A stretch of 22,787 bases of DNA from a virus. The stretch is from positions 1 through 22,787 of the IMG/VR virus record IMGVR_UViG_3300001523_000016. One strand, given 5' to 3'. The notes below the pieces were generated by a model. The model saw nothing but the letters and a program-made list of their open reading frames with translations. It ran no database searches and was not told where the DNA came from. Position numbers and translations under genes: made by a program. Positions 12,832 to 20,120 of this stretch are shown here, piece after piece (position 1 is the first letter of the stretch; every line of letters begins with the position of its first letter).

Positions 12832-14100
12832 TTGGCTAAAAATACTCAAGATACTACCGCTTATGCTCAAATAGTTAAATTTGAAGAGCAGGAAGATGGA
12901 ACAGTGCTGGCGTATGGCAAGGCAACCGACGATACCTTAGATTCCGACGCGCAAGTTTGTGACCCGATCTGGTTAGAAAAAGCAATGCCCGAGTGGTTTA
13001 AATTTGGAAACATTCGCGAACAGCACACAAACATTGCAGCGGGAGTTGCGACGGAGTACGAATCAAAAGGCAACGAGCATTTCATTACAGCGCACATAGT
13101 AGATCCCAACTCTGCAAAGAAAGTTAAAGCGGGGGTACTTAAGGGGTTCTCTATTGGGATACGAGGCGCAAGGGTTATTAAAGACGCAAACGCAGCGGGC
13201 GGCAGAATCATTGACGGGCAAATTGTTGAGGTCTCAATTGTTGATCGACCTGCAAACCCATCATGCACTTTAATTATGGCAAAGACTGTCGGCGCAGATG
13301 TTGTGCAGGTGGAAGAGTATACGGAGACGGAAGGCAAGGCGATGACAGCCACCGAAATTATTGAAATGGCTAAAGGCTTAACCGCCGATACAGTCAAATT
13401 CAACGAAGCAGGATACAACGATGCACGGCGAGCCCTTGCGACATTAATCATGTCAGAGGCGGGGGAGATGGCAGAGGGATCTGATGAGAGTTACTCGATT
13501 CAATGCCTGCTTGCTGCTGTGTGCGCACTCATGGAGTGGGTCGATAGTGAAGAGAAAGAAGGAGAAACCGCCATGGAGACTGAAGGGATGTACATGGACA
13601 TGGACATGGAGATGGCAATCAAGCCAGAAGAATCCATAAGTGAAGAACTTGAAGAGGTAGCGGAGAAGTCTTTAGAGACGACTGAGAAATGCCTAGAGTG
13701 CGGTTGCCACGAGCCAGCCAACGATCATGGCAGAGAAGATGTGTCTGTTGCAGAGATCGTAGTAGCAGAAGAAAAATCTGCCACCCTTGATAATTCAGAA
13801 TTACGCGAACTTATCGCGGAAATTGTGAAGTCGCTAAACACCAACCCGACGGTTGAACAGGATCTATTGACAAAGGCTGCCGAAGCCGAACGCATTGAGG
13901 CGTTGGAATCGGAACTTGCACAGGTCAAGGCTCTTGCTGCACCTAGTGGACCAAAAAGATTCGCTCAGGTGAATAGCAAACCAATTAATGAGAAAGTGAC
14001 CAAGGCGGCTTATTTCCGCGCTAAGGCTGCGGCAACATTAGATAAGGCACTCGCTGACGGATACCGCCAGATGGCTGCCGAATTAGAAAAATCCATTTAA
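12832..14100 (+). CDS. Prohead protease fused to scaffold-like domain
   Basis: 422 residues from TTG 12832, chosen because AGGAG (12821-12825) is six bases upstream. Residues 10-152 are an XkdF/HK97-type maturation protease: GKATDDTLDSDAQVCD, then REQHT with putative catalytic His65, GVLKGFSIGIRGARV with putative Ser107, and VEVSIVDRPANPSC. After 170 the protein becomes acidic, with a Met-Asp repeat (MYMDMDMEM, 253-261), a CLECGCH...H possible metal site (287-299), and a coiled-coil Ala/Glu segment (320-422), as expected of an internal scaffold. It would organise the procapsid and then cleave head proteins, including itself. It sits directly before the capsid gene. Confidence 0.85.
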   Translation: MAKNTQDTTAYAQIVKFEEQEDGTVLAYGKATDDTLDSDAQVCDPIWLEKAMPEWFKFGNIREQHTNIAAGVATEYESKGNEHFITAHIVDPNSAKKVKAGVLKGFSIGIRGARVIKDANAAGGRIIDGQIVEVSIVDRPANPSCTLIMAKTVGADVVQVEEYTETEGKAMTATEIIEMAKGLTADTVKFNEAGYNDARRALATLIMSEAGEMAEGSDESYSIQCLLAAVCALMEWVDSEEKEGETAMETEGMYMDMDMEMAIKPEESISEELEEVAEKSLETTEKCLECGCHEPANDHGREDVSVAEIVVAEEKSATLDNSELRELIAEIVKSLNTNPTVEQDLLTKAAEAERIEALESELAQVKALAAPSGPKRFAQVNSKPINEKVTKAAYFRAKAAATLDKALADGYRQMAAELEKSI

Positions 14101-14131
14101 CCCAACTTAACTAGAAAGGTGGTTCTCAGAT

Positions 14132-15124
14132 ATGTCTGAAGCCCCAAAAGTTACCGATCTATACGGTGACTTATCTCCAAGGGATGCGGCTGCACGCCAC
14201 GAAGATTACATCGCTGCATTGACTAAGAGCAACTCAAGCCCTGTCGATGCATCATTCTTCGGCGGTTCACCAGTTGCTCCTGCTGCAATGACGGCATCCG
14301 CCGCAATGCAAGCAATCGTTAGCAATGAATCAATCGTTAAGGGTATGAGCCCTGATGCTCTTTCATCTCTAACAACCGCTCTTGAAGTACAGCGTGCTTC
14401 TGGTCAGGACATCGTCAAGGATCTTACCTTGACAAGCCCGATCAGCACGGGACTTGTAGCCTTCGATCTCGAAGCACCTGCAAAACTTCTAACCCCTCGT
14501 CCAACACCTTTGCGCAATAAAATTCCACGCAAAAAAGGAGTCGGAACATCTCACCGCATTAAAGTAATTAGCGGCTTTACTGGTACTGGCACAGGCGGAG
14601 TAGGCAATACATGGCCAGGAATTACCGACAGTACAACTACTTCATTCGGCTCTGTAAATTACTTGCGTGGACCAAAAATCTCATACGCAGGTTATGACAA
14701 GGCTGTTAATTACAAGCAGTTCTCTCTTTCTGACGCAGTACCGTTTTCTGCACAGTTCCAAGGACAGGGCTACCAAGACATCCGCCAGTTATCTCAGACA
14801 TCCGTGCTTTACGCATCCATGCTTATGGAAGAGCGCATGCTACTTATGTCTCGTGGAACTGATTCGGGTTTCCAAGGTGCGCTTGCCGCTCCTACATTCG
14901 CAGGAACATCACCAGTTGCAAGCGCAAGTCAAACCGCGCTTGCTGCTGCAACCTACTACGTAAATGTAACGGCTGATGCTGGTGCATTTGGTGAATCCAT
15001 CCTAGGAACGGAAGCATCGGTCGTAGTGGCTGCTGGAGACGTGCTTAGTATCGGATCTTATTGCTCCTGTGGTTGGTGCGCTTGGTTACAACGTTTATGT
15101 TGGAACAACTACTGGCGATGCTAA
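14132..15124 (+). CDS. Major capsid protein, N-terminal frame
   Basis: 330 residues as read, with GAAAGGTGG before the ATG. An N-terminal delta-like segment is followed by an HK97-type body (LTLTSPISTGLVAFDLEAPAKLLTPRPTPLRNKIPR, about 107-140) and YDKAVNYKQFSLSDAVPFSAQFQGQGYQDIRQLSQTSVLYASMLMEERMLLM (about 190-240). From about 255 an Ig/Fn3-like insertion begins (YYVNVTADAGAFGESILGTEASVVVAAGDV). The frame then runs into a cysteine/Trp-rich nonsense tail (YCSCGWCAWLQRLCW) and stops. The rest of the capsid protein continues in the +1 frame up to 15815; together they would give about 560 residues. The frame change is discussed in the findings. Confidence 0.85.
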   Translation: MSEAPKVTDLYGDLSPRDAAARHEDYIAALTKSNSSPVDASFFGGSPVAPAAMTASAAMQAIVSNESIVKGMSPDALSSLTTALEVQRASGQDIVKDLTLTSPISTGLVAFDLEAPAKLLTPRPTPLRNKIPRKKGVGTSHRIKVISGFTGTGTGGVGNTWPGITDSTTTSFGSVNYLRGPKISYAGYDKAVNYKQFSLSDAVPFSAQFQGQGYQDIRQLSQTSVLYASMLMEERMLLMSRGTDSGFQGALAAPTFAGTSPVASASQTALAAATYYVNVTADAGAFGESILGTEASVVVAAGDVLSIGSYCSCGWCAWLQRLCWNNYWRC

Positions 15125-15815
15125 CCTTAAGTACCAAGGTCGCTCAACTGGGCTAACCTTCGTTATTCAGGGTGCTGCATCTAACGTAACCACAGGCGAT
15201 AACGCCCCATTCTCAACAGGTGGTGCAGCCGCTACACGCGCAACTGCTGATACATCTGCACGAGCAACTGGCTACGATGGCATCCTGCCTACCGTGCTTG
15301 GCTCTGAGAGTGGATTCATTAATCGGATCAATTCGGTGTTTAGTACCAGCAATCCTGGCTCTGAATTCCAAAAGGTGTTCGCTGCACTTTACGAAAACGT
15401 AAAGGCTGACCCTGATGAGATTCTGCTTAATGGTGGAGACCGCAAGCAATTATCTGACGCAATCAAGTCGGGATCTGTCGCTAACTACCGTCTAAACATC
15501 TCACAAGATGAAATCGGTGGCATGACACTTGGCAACGTTGTAACAGGTCTGCAAAACGAAGTAACTGGCAAGGGAATTTCCCTAACCGTTCACCCGTGGT
15601 TACCACAGGGTGTTGCGCCAGTACTTTCGTACACATTGCCGATTCCTGATACAAACGTTTCTGATGTTTGGGCAGTATTCAATACGCAGGATTACATGGC
15701 TATTGAATGGCCAGTAACTCAATTCGCATACGAAACCAGCACATACTGGAACGGTACTTTCCAGTGCCAAGCACCAGCATGGAACGGTGTAGTGTCGGGA
15801 ATTGTTTCCGCGTAA
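15069..15815 (+). CDS. Major capsid protein, C-terminal part in +1 frame
   Basis: 248 residues if counted from GTG 15069, but this is not a likely start: no ribosome-binding site precedes it, and the frame is open back to 15027 with IAPVVGALGYNVYVG completing the Ig-like repeat of the upstream frame. Later residues are the HK97 P-domain and A-domain end: NSVFSTSNPGSEFQKVFAALYENVKADPDEILLNGG, NVVTGLQNEVTGKGISLTVHPWLPQG, and QDYMAIEWPVTQFAYETSTYWNG. It is therefore the second half of the capsid protein. Removing one base near 15058-15059 would fuse both halves perfectly (GSIAPVVGAL). Confidence 0.85.
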   Translation: MVGALGYNVYVGTTTGDANLKYQGRSTGLTFVIQGAASNVTTGDNAPFSTGGAAATRATADTSARATGYDGILPTVLGSESGFINRINSVFSTSNPGSEFQKVFAALYENVKADPDEILLNGGDRKQLSDAIKSGSVANYRLNISQDEIGGMTLGNVVTGLQNEVTGKGISLTVHPWLPQGVAPVLSYTLPIPDTNVSDVWAVFNTQDYMAIEWPVTQFAYETSTYWNGTFQCQAPAWNGVVSGIVSA

Positions 15816-15826
15816 CTAATAAGTCC

Positions 15827-15871
15827 GTGTGACCCTTGCCCACTAAACTAGGGTAGGGGTCACACCTCTTT
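15827..15871 (+). terminator. Terminator or attenuator after capsid gene
   Basis: GTGTGACCCTTGCCC (15827-15841) pairs with GGGTAGGGGTCACAC (15851-15865) around ACTAAACTA, a 15-base stem with one T-T mismatch and G-T pairs. Only CTCTTT follows, so the T-tract is weak. It may partly end transcription after the abundant capsid message, or protect its 3' end, while letting some polymerase through to the connector genes. Confidence 0.75.
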
Positions 15872-15885
15872 ATGGAAGGTAAAGA

Positions 15886-16173
15886 ATGGCTAAGTATTTT
15901 GCAAGCGATCGGCGAGCGGTAGAAGTAACGATTGAAGGCGCAAGAACTGGCTCGATGCGAACTCTCAAGGCGGACAGGAAGGGTTTCTATGAAGTCACAA
16001 ATAAGAGCGATGCAAAAGCACTTAAAGATTCGGGCTTCGTTGAGGCATCGCTTATGGGACCGAGTAGCGGAATCGGCGGCTATCTATGTTTTAAGTGCGG
16101 TTTCAATGGTTGGTTCAAGACTTGCGGAAAATGTGGAACTACCCAAGAAGGACCGCAAGATGCTGGTGCCTGA
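15886..16173 (+). CDS. Small head protein with zinc ribbon
   Basis: 95 residues, GGAAGG six bases before the ATG. The N-terminal half is strand-rich (VEVTIEGARTGSMRTLKADRKGFYEVTNKSDAKALKDSG), and the C-terminal half has CFKCGFNGWFKTCGKCG, a two-knuckle zinc ribbon with knuckles only about ten residues apart. Small proteins of this design follow the capsid gene in many actinophages. Its role, perhaps as a minor head or connector component, is not established. Confidence 0.7.
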   Translation: MAKYFASDRRAVEVTIEGARTGSMRTLKADRKGFYEVTNKSDAKALKDSGFVEASLMGPSSGIGGYLCFKCGFNGWFKTCGKCGTTQEGPQDAGA

Positions 16174-16255
16174 AACGACAAAAGAATTTAAACATAAGCA
16201 ATGGTGTGCAATGATGTGGTCGGATTATATGGAGTGCGATTGTGAGGAAAATTAA
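16160..16255 (+). CDS. Tiny acidic Cys-containing protein
   Basis: 31 residues from ATG 16160, with AAGGA seven bases upstream. Its TAA overlaps the ATG of the connector gene (TAATG). It is Trp/Met/Asp-rich with CDC near the end (WSDYMECDCEEN). An in-frame ORF starting at 15932 covers the zinc-ribbon gene in another frame and is probably not translated. The good RBS and coupling support the small gene, but its shortness keeps confidence modest. Confidence 0.5.
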   Translation: MLVPETTKEFKHKQWCAMMWSDYMECDCEEN

Positions 16256-17148
16256 TGGCTAATCTTTATGGAAACACGACAAAGTTATTTTCAACCCCTT
16301 ACATAACCGCAGCGGAGTATAGGCAAGCGCCTACGGCTATTGACATAGATAACCTTGTGGCTGGTTCAACTGATGCGGCTGTTCAGGATGCGGAATTAGT
16401 AAATGGAATTGCAAGGGCTTCTTCATGGATAGATACTCATTGCAACCAAGTTTTGGGCGCAAATACGGTAACCGAGCAACAGCGCAACCGCTTACGACCA
16501 GATGGATTTCTTGCAATACACCCTAGATACTCACCGCTAGTTGCGCTTACCGAGATTTCTTACGGCATCGCGCCGAACCTGATGGTTAGTTTTCCTGATC
16601 CATCGGTCGGGTGGATTGAAGATGAACAATTTATAATCCCTTACACCGCTGCTAACATCTCTTATTCCTCACAAGGACCGCTTCAATTTGGGATGCCAGC
16701 AGTACCGCGGGCAAGGGTATTTGTTAAATACACATACATCAACGGGTACGCATCTACGGTTCTCGCTGTTAGCGCGATTGCAGGGGCAATTTCTGTGACG
16801 GTTGGCAATCCTGTGGGAATTACTGCGGGGCTTACTATGACGATCTACAACGGAAAATTTACCGAGATGGTAACCGTGGCATCTAGTTATGTGTTCGGCT
16901 CTGCGGTAGTGCCTCTTGCAAGCCCTCTCGTCAATGCTCAGACTCTTGGGGCGGGAATTAGTGCGTTACCCCCCGCGATAAAACAAGCCGCTATCCTTGC
17001 CACTACTGCGATGTTAAAAGTGCGTGGAGATTATTCGATGACTATGCAGGTGACTAACCAAGCGGGGTCAGTGAGTGCGGGTGCTGACGGCACGGGAGAT
17101 TTAAACCTTGCAAAAGAATTGTTGCTACCTTTCCGTAGGATTCGTTAA
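16255..17148 (+). CDS. Head-tail connector/adaptor protein
   Basis: 297 residues, TAATG-coupled to the preceding mini-gene and followed without gap by the next ATG. The N-terminal part (about 35-65: DAAVQDAELVNGIARASSWIDTHCNQ) is the helical pattern of gp6/gp15-type head-completion adaptors; the centre holds a strand-rich insertion (about 160-230); the end returns to helix (PPAIKQAAILATTAMLKVRGDY) and LLLPFRRIR. It would form a ring beneath the portal. Assigned by position and general pattern, not by a diagnostic motif. Confidence 0.65.
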   Translation: MANLYGNTTKLFSTPYITAAEYRQAPTAIDIDNLVAGSTDAAVQDAELVNGIARASSWIDTHCNQVLGANTVTEQQRNRLRPDGFLAIHPRYSPLVALTEISYGIAPNLMVSFPDPSVGWIEDEQFIIPYTAANISYSSQGPLQFGMPAVPRARVFVKYTYINGYASTVLAVSAIAGAISVTVGNPVGITAGLTMTIYNGKFTEMVTVASSYVFGSAVVPLASPLVNAQTLGAGISALPPAIKQAAILATTAMLKVRGDYSMTMQVTNQAGSVSAGADGTGDLNLAKELLLPFRRIR

Positions 17149-17634
17149 ATGTCGCGGGCGGAAGTGCGGGCGCAATTAAATACATTTTTGACAACACCGC
17201 CTGTGGCTAATGTAAATCAGGTGCTGACATCTTTTCCTAAGCAAATAAATTTTCAAGTCGGATCAACTAGCGGACAACAAACGCGGGCAGCGGCTGTAAT
17301 TTTTATCGCTAACGAAATAGAAAGTCGCATCGCATTGGGTGGGGCATCGTCAGGAAAAAAGCGAATCGACTACACGGTTATCCTGCAAGTGTTTACTCAT
17401 TCAATGCATCGGAAGTCAGAAGACGCGATGGATGATTTCGATGTGATTATCGATGACATTAAAAATCGGCTTAGATCAGACCATCGATTCGGCGACGATA
17501 ACGGGCAACTAGTGTGGCAGGGGGCAGAGCCTGAGATTTCCGTAGATTATGGCGAGCCGTCTACAAGTGATCGAGGGGCAACGGAGACGTGGGCTTCAAT
17601 ACAGTTTCAGGTTACGCAAATTATTACTGCGTAA
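17149..17634 (+). CDS. Tail terminator / head-tail joining protein
   Basis: 161 residues, ATG directly after the previous stop. An N-terminal helix (SRAEVRAQLNTFL) is followed by strands typical of tail-terminator folds: FPKQINFQVG, a KRIDYTVILQVFTHSMHRKSEDAMDDFDVIIDDIKNRLRSD segment (about 86-125) and TETWASIQFQVTQII at the end. This strand-helix order is common in proteins that cap the tail tube and join it to the neck. Assignment rests on position and pattern. A strong terminator follows seven bases after the stop. Confidence 0.6.
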   Translation: MSRAEVRAQLNTFLTTPPVANVNQVLTSFPKQINFQVGSTSGQQTRAAAVIFIANEIESRIALGGASSGKKRIDYTVILQVFTHSMHRKSEDAMDDFDVIIDDIKNRLRSDHRFGDDNGQLVWQGAEPEISVDYGEPSTSDRGATETWASIQFQVTQIITA

Positions 17635-17640
17635 TCTGAT

Positions 17641-17691
17641 GGGGCTGCGGGATTCGGCAAGCCTTCCACTTAATCCCGTAGTCCTCTTTTT
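17641..17691 (+). terminator. Rho-independent terminator of head/neck operon
   Basis: GGGGCTGCGGGATT (17641-17654) pairs with AATCCCGTAGTCCT (17672-17685), including G-T pairs, around a 17-base loop, followed by C and TTTTT (17687-17691). It lies between the tail-terminator gene and promoter copy 3, and insulates the small-gene cassette from structural transcription. Confidence 0.88.
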
Positions 17692-17719
17692 CCTTTAGTT
17701 GTAGCATAAAATTAATTTG

Positions 17720-17747
17720 TTTAAATAACTTGACTTGGCTATTTAAA
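17720..17747 (+). promoter_or_regulatory. Inverted repeat around -35, second copy
   Basis: TTTAAATA (17720-17727) and TATTTAAA (17740-17747), 12 bases apart, flank the -35 box in the same geometry as 49-76. Possible operator; it may also be only AT-rich promoter DNA. Confidence 0.4.
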
Positions 17748-17758
17748 TCAAATACTCT
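17730..17758 (+). promoter_or_regulatory. Promoter, cassette copy 3
   Basis: -35 TTGACT (17730-17735), 17-base spacer, -10 TACTCT (17753-17758), then TTATCAG near the expected start of transcription. It drives the four small genes 17796-18449. Confidence 0.8.
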
Positions 17759-17795
17759 TTAGTTATCAGGTTAGAAAAAAACAAAGGAGTACCAA

Positions 17796-17993
17796 ATGAA
17801 TACAGCAATTAAAGTAAAATCAGGTCACTACAACTACCGCGGCATTTTAATCGTTCGCGGTGAAGTTAGCACTCACAAAGGGCTTGGATGGTATTACATG
17901 AATCCAAAGACTTACAAGACAACCTACGCATCAACCCTTAAAGATGCCGTGTACGCAGTAGATTACGCCTTCGAGTGCAAGGCAGGTGCATAA
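17796..17993 (+). CDS. Hypothetical protein, first gene of moron cassette
   Basis: 65 residues, basic and rich in Tyr (NYRGILIVRGEVSTHKGLGWYYMNPKTYKTTYA), compact alpha/beta look, no known motif. It starts MNT like the first gene of cassette 1 because the repeated leader extends over the start codon. The stop overlaps the next ATG (TAATG). The gene has its own promoter inside tail genes, so it is a likely moron. Confidence 0.7.
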   Translation: MNTAIKVKSGHYNYRGILIVRGEVSTHKGLGWYYMNPKTYKTTYASTLKDAVYAVDYAFECKAGA

Positions 17994-18205
17994 TGAATAC
18001 AACAACACTGAGAGACATCGAAGCACAATTTAACGCTTGGTTCGCAGTAACAGTAGAAGCAAAGTTTCAACTTCATGTCAGCGATTTCTTTATCGATTAT
18101 CTTGACGCGCTAGATAACGAAGAGGTTAATTATGAAGTGCCCTCTTTCTATACAATCAGCAACCGCCCCGAAATCTTTTACCCAAGTTTTAAGGTGACTT
18201 TCTAA
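17993..18205 (+). CDS. Hypothetical protein
   Basis: 70 residues from the ATG at 17993, TAATG-coupled on both sides; an upstream in-frame start at 17975 lies inside the preceding gene and is less likely. Acidic and aromatic (FIDYLDALDNEEVNYEVPSFY), with no recognised domain or membrane segment. Confidence 0.65.
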   Translation: MNTTTLRDIEAQFNAWFAVTVEAKFQLHVSDFFIDYLDALDNEEVNYEVPSFYTISNRPEIFYPSFKVTF

Positions 18206-18309
18206 TGAATACCAAGCAAATCTGCGTAGAGTGCCAGCGGGTGTTTGATTTGATGGATGAAAGAGACGCGGGAGAATGGTACTACGGGCACGATTGTGAG
18301 GTTGAATAA
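18205..18309 (+). CDS. Tiny CxxC protein
   Basis: 34 residues between TAATG overlaps. CVEC (about residues 7-10) and a late HDC suggest a small metal-binding site, three Cys and one His in all (C7, C10, H30, C32 approximately). Function unknown. Coupling to both neighbours supports translation. Confidence 0.55.
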   Translation: MNTKQICVECQRVFDLMDERDAGEWYYGHDCEVE

Positions 18310-18449
18310 TGAAACTGCTAGGGCATGATTTTGGAGATCAAGACATTTATGAAAAGCCAGCAAAGAACAAGAAACAGTCAATAGTTTGCAACTGTCAAGA
18401 TGGCAACAAGTGGAGATTTAAAATGGCTAGTAGCACACCTGAATCGTGA
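18309..18449 (+). CDS. Small hypothetical protein
   Basis: 46 residues, TAATG-coupled to the previous gene and last in the cassette. Lys-rich centre (KPAKNKKQ), then VCNC and a basic patch (NKWRFK). No recognised family. The 38 bases between its stop and the next ATG contain no hairpin but do contain the TACAAT box at 18476. Confidence 0.5.
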   Translation: MKLLGHDFGDQDIYEKPAKNKKQSIVCNCQDGNKWRFKMASSTPES

Positions 18450-18475
18450 AGCAAAAAAAGTGGCTTAGATGCGTG

Positions 18476-18481
18476 TACAAT
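18476..18481 (+). promoter_or_regulatory. Candidate leaderless -10 (TACAAT) before neck/tail genes
   Basis: TACAAT six bases before the ATG at 18488, with context GTACAATTAAATCATG almost identical to that before the small terminase (7063-7078). No SD site precedes this ATG. It would restart structural transcription after the inserted cassette. Confidence 0.55.
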
Positions 18482-18487
18482 TAAATC

Positions 18488-18916
18488 ATGAAAATCAGCG
18501 TGGACGCGCTCAAAACAATTGAAGCACTGCGAAAAATAGACAAAAGAATTCCTGACGCGATGCAATTCGCAACCCAGCAAGTTGGCATGGCTGCAACCAG
18601 TGAGATGAAAAAGCAGATAACAGGCGGACACAAGGCGGGAACGCCGACCCCCTCAGTAATAGGATCTCCGCCTACAAACATTACTGGCAACCTGCGTAGG
18701 GCAATTAGAGCAACATACCCAATAGGCTTTCGTGGGTATTCCGTTATCGTCGGATCTTTTGCGATTTACGCCCGACAAGTGGAGCAGGGTGGCGGTAATT
18801 GGCGGAATGGTGCAAGGTATCCATTTGTAGAACCTACTGCTAGAATTATGTTGCAAGAGAAGAAAGCGCAAAACATTTATAGCAGGGCAATTCGCAAAGC
18901 CCTTGATAGCAAATAG
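18488..18916 (+). CDS. HK97-gp10-like neck/tail-completion protein
   Basis: 142 residues. N-terminal helix (MKISVDALKTIEALRKIDKRIPDAMQFATQQVGMAATSEMKKQI), a Pro/Gly-rich loop with SPPTNITGNLRRAI, strands GYSVIVGSFAIYARQVEQGG and the C-terminal YPFVEPTARIMLQEKKAQNIYSRAIRKAL. The G-N-L-R...Y-A-x-x-V-E-x-G...P-F-x-x-P order is characteristic of HK97 gp10-like tail proteins. Start leaderless; gene followed by GGGAG and the next start. Confidence 0.78.
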   Translation: MKISVDALKTIEALRKIDKRIPDAMQFATQQVGMAATSEMKKQITGGHKAGTPTPSVIGSPPTNITGNLRRAIRATYPIGFRGYSVIVGSFAIYARQVEQGGGNWRNGARYPFVEPTARIMLQEKKAQNIYSRAIRKALDSK

Positions 18917-18925
18917 GGAGTATGA

Positions 18926-19111
18926 GTGCCAAAATTTCGTGCAGAGATTTTAGAGGAACGCACATACCCGACGCTTGGCATGGTCATTAAGCCCGATGAA
19001 GTAGTCAATCTGCCCGCTGGGACAAGTATTGCTGGCTTAGTTCTAGTTGAAGAAAAAGCACAGAAAAAATCCGACCCCGTTGCCGAGGCAACAATCTCTG
19101 AAGGAGCATAG
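18926..19111 (+). CDS. Small protein before tail tube
   Basis: 61 residues from GTG 18926 with GGGAG five bases upstream; a nearby ATG at 18922 is in another frame. Short strands (KFRAEILEERTYPTLGMVIKPDEVVNLPAG) then an acidic tail. It may be a minor tail component, but no family is recognised. It ends three bases before the tail-tube ATG. Confidence 0.6.
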   Translation: MPKFRAEILEERTYPTLGMVIKPDEVVNLPAGTSIAGLVLVEEKAQKKSDPVAEATISEGA

Positions 19112-19114
19112 AGC

Positions 19115-20098
19115 ATGGCTCTGCCAAAAGTACGGTCTTTTATAGGCATCGGCAAAGAATCAGCGCGCCCCGTTTTAGGCGAAGCACCTACCCTTGCTGA
19201 TGCGACGGATTACATACCAGTAACAACCATAACCCCGCTTGATAACGTCGCTTACCTTGATGACATGGGATTACGCGGATCTATGACGGAAGAATACGAC
19301 GTAATACAGGGTCGTATCTTTAGTGAATTTGAAATTGCGGGGGATGTGTTTCCTGATACCTTCGGTTACCTCGTGGCTGGTTTGATGGGAGATGTCGCGA
19401 CAGTTGGAGCATCTGCCCCTTTTACCCATACGATCTCGCTACTAAATAGCGGCACGGGTCAGCCAGTAACCTATACGGCAACAGATTTTAACGGATTAAA
19501 CTCTAGACAGTTTGGCGGTCTGCAATTTGCTTCCGTAGATGTTAATTTTTCCGCTGATGCGTTATTAAGTTATACCGCCAAAGCGATGGGTTACCAGTCG
19601 GTAGTTGGCTCAACGCCAACGCCTTCATTCTCTACGGTCATACCAGTGCCGTCATGGAGTGGCTCAGTATCAATCGCGGGGTCGCCGTCCATAAAGATGG
19701 CAGAGGGAAACATAGCGATCACTCGAACGGTTGAACCGATCTTTACTTTGTTGGATAATCAACGACCATACCAAATGTTTGCAGGACCTGTGAGCGTTGA
19801 AGGGGCTATGACTTTTGTTACAGAGAGTGACGTAGAACTTGATTACTACTTAAATAATACCAAACCAATTGTCGTAGTTAATTTCACGCAGGGGTCGGGC
19901 GCAACACTCACGCAGGTTCAATTCACTATGAGCAAGTGCGCATTTACTATTGCGAGAATTGAACGCTCAAAAGATTATGTAGAAACTAGCGTTACCTTTA
20001 AGGGAATCGCCAATACAACAGATGGTGGAGTATCAGCAGGATTCTCGCCAATTAAAGTAATATTAAAAAACGCAAAGGCATCAGGTACTTACGTTTAA
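19115..20098 (+). CDS. Major tail (tube) protein
   Basis: 327 residues, with AAGGAG upstream and the next structural genes downstream. The N-terminus has KVRSFIGIGKESARPVLGEAPTLADATDYIPVTTITPLDNVAYLDDMGLRGSM, followed by EYDVIQGRIFSEFEIAGDVFPDTFGYLVAGLMG; this pattern is common to actinophage tail tubes. The rest is strand-rich with repeated Ser/Thr/Val segments and DVELDYYLNNTKPIVVVNF (about 247-265). It polymerises around the tape measure into the tail tube. Position directly before the frameshifted chaperone genes is decisive. Confidence 0.82.
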   Translation: MALPKVRSFIGIGKESARPVLGEAPTLADATDYIPVTTITPLDNVAYLDDMGLRGSMTEEYDVIQGRIFSEFEIAGDVFPDTFGYLVAGLMGDVATVGASAPFTHTISLLNSGTGQPVTYTATDFNGLNSRQFGGLQFASVDVNFSADALLSYTAKAMGYQSVVGSTPTPSFSTVIPVPSWSGSVSIAGSPSIKMAEGNIAITRTVEPIFTLLDNQRPYQMFAGPVSVEGAMTFVTESDVELDYYLNNTKPIVVVNFTQGSGATLTQVQFTMSKCAFTIARIERSKDYVETSVTFKGIANTTDGGVSAGFSPIKVILKNAKASGTYV

Positions 20099-20120
20099 TA
20101 GGTAGCGGGAAGGCTAAACT

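Larger units (their letters stand above)
17686..17802 (+). repeat. Terminator-tail/promoter/RBS cassette, copy 3
   Basis: Third copy of the repeated unit. CTCTTTTTCCTTTAG and GTAGCA match copy 2; TTTAAATAACTTGAC and AGGAGTACCAAATGAATACA match copy 1. AAGGAG is at 17784-17789, six bases before the ATG. The mosaic of matches suggests recombination between copies or common selection. Confidence 0.85.

Noticed and set aside
12867-13451. Long minus-strand ORF (194 residues) opposite the protease
   Set aside because: Antisense shadow of a clear protease gene; Ser/Ala-rich, no motif or RBS.
13592-13617. ATGGACATGGAC-type short repeat as a functional DNA repeat
   Set aside because: In frame and explained by the Met-Asp coding repeat of the scaffold-like region.
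15044-15047. CTT-A as a Ty1-like +1 slip site in the capsid gene
   Set aside because: It is a yeast-type signal needing a rare following codon, and the resulting VSDLIAPVVG junction is no better than a simple one-base error.
15069-15815. The capsid C-terminal frame as an independent gene from GTG 15069
   Set aside because: No RBS, the frame is open upstream, and the protein completes the domain of the preceding frame.
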